Source of the DNA: Acidobacteriota bacterium
GTDB lineage: Bacteria; Acidobacteriota; Blastocatellia; Pyrinomonadales; Pyrinomonadaceae
Reading direction: 5' to 3'
NCBI GenBank assembly: GCA_016700175.1
Contig: CP065003.1
Span: 4,226,001-4,290,000 of the forward strand
DNA: 64,000 nt
Made by a program: the position numbers and the translations under genes. This document shows, one piece after another, positions 59,481 to 64,000 of the stretch (the first letter of the stretch is position 1; every line of letters begins with the position of its first letter). The notes beneath the pieces are model-generated. The model had not been told where the DNA came from and ran no database searches. It saw nothing but the letters and a program-made list of their open reading frames with translations.

Positions 59481-59846
59481 CCATGCAATCCGTGAAATCC
59501 GTGGCTAATTCTCACCGCACAGCGTTGGCCAATTTCTTTTCGTGTAATTCGTGAAATTCGTGGCTAATTCTCACCGCAGAGGAGCGAAGGCGCAATGGAG
59601 ATCAGGCCTTCGTGGAGACGCATCGCTTCTCCCGAACGGCATGCATCCGCGAAATCCGTGAAATCCGCGGCTGAAACTTCTGTGGAGACGATCGAGCTGA
59701 AGATTGAACTCTGACGCGTTCGCCACGCGCCTAAATTTCTCTGTGCCTCAGCGCCTCGGCGGTTCACACCCCGACAAGCTGAAGCTCGTCGGACAGCGAC
59801 AGGCTGAAGCCTATCGTACCTCGGGCAGGGACAAGCCCCGCCCCTA
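59481..59846. repeat. Repeat-filled region between mutS2 and the paralogue pair
   Basis: No gene is supported. Three copies of the AATCCGTGAAATCCGTGGCT / AATTCGTGAAATTCGTGGCT family (59485-59515, 59541-59573, 59648-59673), an AGAGGAGCGAAGGCGCAATG segment, palindromic GACAAGCTGAAGCTCGTC and GACAGGCTGAAGCCTATC (59772-59817), and a GGGCAGGG/CCCCGCCC hairpin (59823-59843) whose final bases encode the mutS2 stop codon. Confidence 0.75.
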
Positions 59847-62213
59847 CTTCTTGAGCTCCACCACCGTCGCCCCGTTTCCGCCTTCGTTCTGAGGCGCAAA
59901 GCCGAAGCTCTCCACGTGCGGATGCCCTTTCAGGATCTGGTGGACCGCGTTCTTCAGCGCGCCCGTTCCGAAGCCGTGGATGATCCTCACCTTGTCCAGG
60001 CGAGCCATGTACGATTCGTCCAGAAAGCGATCCACGTCCACCTCCGCGTCGAGCGTCGTCTTGCCGATCAGGTTCAGCTCGCTGGCGACCTCTCTCGTAG
60101 CGGCCTGGTCGATCGCGGTTCCTGCGGACTTGTCGCGCGAAGTCTTCTTCAGTGATTCAGCCGCTACCGCCTGAAGGTCCGCGAGCTCCTGACGCATACG
60201 CATCGAGCCGACCGAGACTTCCGCCTCGTCACCTATGATCTTCTCGACCTTTCCGACCGTTCCAAACCGTTTCAGAAGCACGCTCGAACCTTCCTCGATC
60301 GGCTTCTCGACCTCCTCAACGTCCGGGTTTTCGACTCCAGGTGAAGCTCCGCCGCCCGAAACCGCCGCCGCCTTTCGCTTCAGCTCGGAAGTGCGCGCGG
60401 CGATCTCCTTCTCCGCCTTCTTCTTCGTCTGCTTTTCCTTGATCGACTTCAGGAACTCCTTCGACCGCTTTTCGAAATCGCGGACGACCTCGGAGACTTT
60501 CCGCTCGAACTCCTTCCGCCTCTGCTGTTCCTTCTGGTGGAACTCGACGTCGAGGCCTGCGTATCTTTCGGCAACCGCCTCCCGCTCTTCCTCGAGCGCC
60601 TTTCGAAGGTCTTCCGCCTGTTTTGTCTCCGCCTGTAGCTTGTGAAGATAGCTCTCGGCTTCGCGCGACGCGTCTTTCAGGTTCTCGCGGGCCCTCTCAA
60701 CGATCTCGTCGCGGATTCCGAACCGCCTTGCCATCTCAAGCCCCGAAGACGCGCCCGCGATCCCCGTGAGCAGCCGGCAGGTCGGCTCGAGTGTCTTCTC
60801 GTCGAACTCGACCGAGGCGTTGATTATCGCCTCGTCGTTCGCCGCGTAGATCTTCAGGCCCTTGTAGTGCGTCGAGGCGATCACGTGGGCTCCGTGCCTT
60901 CTGAAATGATCGACGATCGCGACGCCCAGCGCCGAACCCTCTTCCGGATCGGTTCCGGTGCCGACCTCGTCCAGAAGCACGAGCGCAGGCCATTCGGCAT
61001 TTTCGATCATCTCCGCAATGTTCGAGATGTGCGAGGAGAAGGTCGAGAGATTCGCCGCGATCGACTGCCGGTCGCCTATGTCGGCCGTGACTGAAGAATA
61101 GAAGGGAACCGACGCCGAATCGGCGGGGACGGGAAGCCCTGAAAGCGCCATCATCGCCAACAGCCCCGCGGTCTTCAAGACGACGGTCTTTCCTCCCGCG
61201 TTCGCGCCGGAGATGATCATCACGGAGTTCTCGCCGGAGAGCGCGAGGCTGACCGGAACGACCTCGCGATCCGTATCGCGGAGGCTCTCCTCAAGAAGAG
61301 GGTGGCGGGCGTCCTTCAATACCAGATCGCCCTCGTCGCTGACCGAAGGCACGACCGCGTCGAAACGTTTCGCGAAATCAGCTTTGGCGTTGAGCGAATC
61401 GAGCTCCGCAACCGCTTCGACGGCAAGTTGAATGAGCGTCAGCCTCTCGCGGAGCGAATCGGCAAGCTCGAACAGGATGCGGAGTATCTCCTGCTCCTCG
61501 CGAGCTTTAAGCGACTGGAGCTCGTTGTTCGCCTCGATCGCCTCGAGCGGCTCGACGAAGACCGTCGCGCCCGATGAAGAAGAACCGTGCGCGACTCCGC
61601 TTATCTTGCCCTTGAAATCGGCCTTCACGGGAATGACGAAACGGTCGTTCCGAACGGTAACGATGTCGTCCTGCACCGCTTCGTCACGGCTCCGCATAAG
61701 GCTCTCCAGCGTGCTTGTAAGGCTCGCGCGTTTCGCCGTGATCTCGCGGCGGATCCTTTGAAGCTCGGGAGACGCGGCATCGTCGATCTCCCCGTTCGGA
61801 AGGATCTTCTTCGTGATGTCGGAGGCTACGGAAGAAAGATCGGGATTGATCTGAAGCGCGACGGACCAGAGTTCCGGAGCCTCGTCCTGATGCTCTGCGA
61901 TCACGGACCGGACTTCGACCGCCTGACGCATAAGCGAGGCGATGTCGCGGAGCTGGAGCGGTTCAAGCAGAGTGTCTTCGATCCGAAGGCGCTTCAAGTT
62001 GTCCGACGGGTCCTTGATCCCGGAGAACCGCCAGCGGACATCGTCGGAGCGGAGTCCGATCGCCTCGCGAAGCAGATCGAGCTCGCGTTCGAGCTCGTGC
62101 CTGCTCTCGCGGGGTGCGTGCTTCAGGATCCGCGTGCGCCCCATCGGCGTCTGCGCGCCGGATGCCACGAGATCGAGAAGCTTGTCGAGTTGTAGGGTTT
62201 CGGTGTCAAACAC
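59844..62213 (-). CDS. mutS2: Endonuclease MutS2
   Basis: MutS-like ATPase with an Smr nuclease domain, implicated in suppressing recombination or in rescuing collided ribosomes in other bacteria. It has 789 residues. Walker A: IISGANAGGKTVVLKT. Walker B: ALVLLDEVGTGTDPEEGSALG, followed by STHYKGLKIYA. A long charged coiled coil lies at about residues 500-600, and the C-terminal Smr domain has VRIIHGFGTGALKNAVHQIL. The last codons abut a dispersed repeat that provides the stop. Confidence 0.96.
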   Translation of the reverse strand: MFDTETLQLDKLLDLVASGAQTPMGRTRILKHAPRESRHELERELDLLREAIGLRSDDVRWRFSGIKDPSDNLKRLRIEDTLLEPLQLRDIASLMRQAVEVRSVIAEHQDEAPELWSVALQINPDLSSVASDITKKILPNGEIDDAASPELQRIRREITAKRASLTSTLESLMRSRDEAVQDDIVTVRNDRFVIPVKADFKGKISGVAHGSSSSGATVFVEPLEAIEANNELQSLKAREEQEILRILFELADSLRERLTLIQLAVEAVAELDSLNAKADFAKRFDAVVPSVSDEGDLVLKDARHPLLEESLRDTDREVVPVSLALSGENSVMIISGANAGGKTVVLKTAGLLAMMALSGLPVPADSASVPFYSSVTADIGDRQSIAANLSTFSSHISNIAEMIENAEWPALVLLDEVGTGTDPEEGSALGVAIVDHFRRHGAHVIASTHYKGLKIYAANDEAIINASVEFDEKTLEPTCRLLTGIAGASSGLEMARRFGIRDEIVERARENLKDASREAESYLHKLQAETKQAEDLRKALEEEREAVAERYAGLDVEFHQKEQQRRKEFERKVSEVVRDFEKRSKEFLKSIKEKQTKKKAEKEIAARTSELKRKAAAVSGGGASPGVENPDVEEVEKPIEEGSSVLLKRFGTVGKVEKIIGDEAEVSVGSMRMRQELADLQAVAAESLKKTSRDKSAGTAIDQAATREVASELNLIGKTTLDAEVDVDRFLDESYMARLDKVRIIHGFGTGALKNAVHQILKGHPHVESFGFAPQNEGGNGATVVELKK

Positions 62214-62216
62214 AAT

Positions 62217-62265
62217 TCAGTGAGCAGTGAGCGGTAAGCAGTGAGCAGCAAGCAGGTGTCAGGGA
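62217..62265. repeat. AGCAGTGAGC-type short repeat near the mutS2 start
   Basis: CAGTGAGCAGTGAGCGGTAA and GCAGTGAGCAGCAAGCAGG form a degenerate 7-8 base periodic tract directly upstream of mutS2 (coding on the other strand). It resembles the heptamer array 60-100 bases further on but has a different unit. Confidence 0.5.
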
Positions 62266-62326
62266 TCAGAAATCACGTTCCATCTGTGCCCAAAACTTGC
62301 ATTCTGTCTTGATATCGAATTACTTT

Positions 62327-62395
62327 TCCTCAGTCCTCAGTCCTCAGTCCTCAGTCCTCAGTCCTCAGTCCTCAGTCCTCAGTCCTCATCACTCT
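62327..62395. repeat. TCCTCAG heptamer tandem array (9 perfect copies plus partial)
   Basis: Nine exact head-to-tail copies of TCCTCAG span 62327-62389, with a final partial TCCTCA to 62395. The last 3.5 copies lie inside the 3' end of the DCC-family gene and encode its terminal MRTED and stop codon on the minus strand. Such perfect arrays usually vary in copy number between strains. Confidence 0.95.
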
Positions 62396-62794
62396 TTCCT
62401 CGCTGAGGAACCGCGCTCTCATCGCCGGCGTTGGGATCATGCACTGGTCCTTCTTTCCGAACAGCTTGTACCTGTGTTTCGCAAACTGCCTGTAAAAGAA
62501 ATCCCGGATCGGGGCGGGAATGTAAATGAACGCGTATAAAAGCGGCCAGTTACCGTTCAGTTTTCGGGCGATCAATAACGCGGCGGTCGAGTAAACGAAA
62601 ACCTCGTCATCTTCGATAAGGACGATAGAGTCCACGCCTTCGCGGTCGAACTTCTTGTCAGCCAACAGTTCAGCCGCGATGTCCGACTGCAAAGGCGCGA
62701 ACTTGAAATAGCCTTCCCTGTCCCGGCGGATGATGAAATTGACCGACGAATTGCAAAAGTTGCAGACGCCGTCGAACAGTACCGTTGCTCCCAT
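62372..62794 (-). CDS. DCC-family thiol-disulfide oxidoreductase-like protein (DUF393)
   Basis: It has 140 residues. VLFDGVCNFCNSSVNFIIRRDREGYFKFAPLQS has the DxVCxxC motif after the first strand. VYSTAALLIARKLNGNWPLLYAF and RDFFYRQFAKHRYKLFG are typical of DUF393. A small cytoplasmic redox-type protein of unknown substrate. Its last five residues and stop come from the TCCTCAG array, which suggests that the original C-terminus was replaced. Confidence 0.88.
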   Translation of the reverse strand: MGATVLFDGVCNFCNSSVNFIIRRDREGYFKFAPLQSDIAAELLADKKFDREGVDSIVLIEDDEVFVYSTAALLIARKLNGNWPLLYAFIYIPAPIRDFFYRQFAKHRYKLFGKKDQCMIPTPAMRARFLSEERVMRTED

Positions 62795-62927
62795 AGCGCT
62801 ATGTTAGCCCTTACCTGAATGACCGTAAACCTGCCGGGATGCGCTGGCGCTTCCCATCGGGAAACATTTTGCTCTATACTTCGTAGAAATTTCAGTTCGA
62901 AACCCCAGACTTATCCGCGAAAAAGAT

Positions 62928-64000
62928 ATGAACAGAGTAATCTCGCGAGCGATGCTCGCCGTGCTGTGCGTTCTGACACTCGCCTCCGCGATGTCCGCGC
63001 AGGTTGGGTCGTACGCCATCACCAACGCGAAGATCGTGACGGTTTCCGGCTCGGTGATTGAAAAGGGAACGGTCGTTATCCGCAACGGGCTTATCGAATC
63101 CGTGGGAGCCGGGGTCAAGGTCCCGGCAGACGCGAAGGTCCTCGACGGAGAAGGAATGACCGTTTATCCGGGACTGATCGATGCCAGATCGACCCTGGGC
63201 ATTCCCCAGACGCCGCCGCGGCCTCAAGGCGGTCCCTCCGCACAGAACCAGCAGGACGAATCGATCTCGAAATACCCGGAAGGACTCCGGCCCGAAGTGA
63301 CCGCGGCTTCGAAGATCAAAGCGGGCGAAGCGCAGTTCGCCAGCCAGAGAAACGCGGGGTTCACGACCGTTCTCACGATCGAGGACGACGGGATCTTCAA
63401 TGGCCAGTCGGCGCTGATCAATCTCGCCGGCGAGTCCGCCGCGGAGATGATCGTTCGTCCGTCCTGGGCCCAGCATGTCTCCTTTAGGACGCTAAGGGGC
63501 GGGAACTTCCCGACGTCGCTGATGGGTACGTTCGCGGCTCTGAGGCAGATGTTCCTGGATGCGAGGCGCCACGCGAAGATCCTGGATATGTACGAGAAGG
63601 ACCCGAAAGGCATGAAGCGGCCTGACCGGGACATTTCTCTTGAGGCTCTGATCCCTCTTTTGAAAGGAGACCAGCCGGTCGTGTTCACGGCGAACACCGA
63701 ACGCGAAATAGTGCGCGCTCTGGACCTGGCGAAGGAATTCGGGCTGAAGGCATATATTTCCGGAGGCCAGGAGTCCTGGAAACTCGCCGGACGCCTCAAG
63801 GAGGAGAACGTTCCGGTCCTTCTTTCGCTCGATTTTCCGAAGCGCACTCTTTCGGAACACAAGGAAGCCGAGCCCGAACCGCTCGACACACTTCGGCTCC
63901 GCGCCGAGGTTCCGAAGAATCCCGCGCGTTTGAAGCAGGCGGGTGTGAAGTTCGCGTTTCACACCGGCGAGCTGAAGAATATGCGCGAGTTCTTCGCCAA
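62928..64000 (+). CDS. Secreted amidohydrolase-family protein (3' truncated by window edge)
   Basis: It is open to the window end: 357 codons plus 2 bases. Signal peptide MNRVISRAMLAVLCVLTLAS, cleaved near SAQ. Then come the typical YAITNAKIVTVSGSVIEKGTVVIRNGLIESVG and VYPGLIDARSTLGIP. The usual HxH metal pair after PGLID is replaced by ARS, so the canonical dinuclear site is not intact in this part. It resembles imidazolonepropionase-like secreted amidohydrolases of acidobacteria. A TATACT hexamer at 62875-62880 may be its -10. The rest of the active site is outside the window. Confidence 0.8.
   Translation, partial: MNRVISRAMLAVLCVLTLASAMSAQVGSYAITNAKIVTVSGSVIEKGTVVIRNGLIESVGAGVKVPADAKVLDGEGMTVYPGLIDARSTLGIPQTPPRPQGGPSAQNQQDESISKYPEGLRPEVTAASKIKAGEAQFASQRNAGFTTVLTIEDDGIFNGQSALINLAGESAAEMIVRPSWAQHVSFRTLRGGNFPTSLMGTFAALRQMFLDARRHAKILDMYEKDPKGMKRPDRDISLEALIPLLKGDQPVVFTANTEREIVRALDLAKEFGLKAYISGGQESWKLAGRLKEENVPVLLSLDFPKRTLSEHKEAEPEPLDTLRLRAEVPKNPARLKQAGVKFAFHTGELKNMREFFA

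Noticed and set aside
62327..62395. Possible CRISPR or DnaA-type iteron array
   Set aside because: The unit is only 7 bases, head-to-tail without spacers, and matches no DnaA box; it is a simple tandem repeat.

Overview
The window is a GC-rich bacterial chromosome segment. It opens inside rplP and ends inside an amidohydrolase gene. I infer an acidobacterium, probably of the Blastocatellia type. The reasons are the protein sequences, the many secreted carboxypeptidase-regulatory and TonB-C proteins, PqqD-domain proteins fused to cysteine-rich tails, and intergenic DNA packed with several families of short palindromic repeats. The taxonomy is inference; no 16S gene lies in the window. I see no tRNA, transposase, prophage or CRISPR.

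Layout. (1) 1-17.5 kb, all plus strand: the spc/alpha ribosomal operon (L16, L29, S17, L14, L24, L5, S14, S8, L6, L18, S5, L30, L15, SecY, Adk, Map, IF-1, L36, S13, S11, S4, RpoA, L17), then accB-accC, rpsO and pnp. S17, L24 and L18 carry long Ala/Glu/Lys-rich extensions, and L17 has an internal insertion. (2) 17.7-32.8 kb, mostly plus strand: glyS, CCA-adding enzyme, and the biotin genes bioB, bioF-bioD and bioA, interrupted by a methyltransferase, a divergent pair of envelope proteins, a dienelactone hydrolase, an MFS exporter, a DUF2695 protein and secreted unknowns. Repeats fill the gaps. (3) uvrA on the minus strand. (4) 35.9-39.3 kb: the most interesting locus. Two paralogous proteins each join an N-terminal PqqD-like domain (a RiPP-recognition fold) to an internal twin-arginine-like hydrophobic segment and a C-terminal tail with eight conserved cysteines. 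Each has its own near-consensus promoter. Between them lie a secreted DUF1223 thioredoxin-like protein and a PRMT-like methyltransferase whose own C-terminus resembles a PqqD helical region. (5) 39.3-42.2 kb, minus strand: an M50B-like membrane protease with a coupled small protein, then moaC and moeA. (6) 42.3-50.2 kb: acyl-CoA dehydrogenase, a lipoprotein, a degenerate CYTH protein, a lytic transglycosylase, glmM, an ABM-fold protein and aroB. (7) 50.3-62.8 kb, mostly minus strand: a TIGR03960-type radical SAM protein, two small secreted proteins, dnaG-rpoD, two tandem secreted paralogues, mutS2 and a DCC thiol-oxidoreductase. (8) The 3' end: a secreted amidohydrolase lacking the usual HxH metal motif.

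How it works together. Region 1 makes ribosomes, the translocon and RNA polymerase alpha. AccB/AccC need biotin, and bioB/F/D/A downstream supply it. dnaG-rpoD is the remnant of the macromolecular synthesis operon. The PqqD/Cys-rich locus looks like a self-contained unit that makes, modifies and exports small disulfide-rich proteins; that function is inference. Repeats often abut genes so closely that they supply the stop codon (MFS gene, DCC gene, mutS2).
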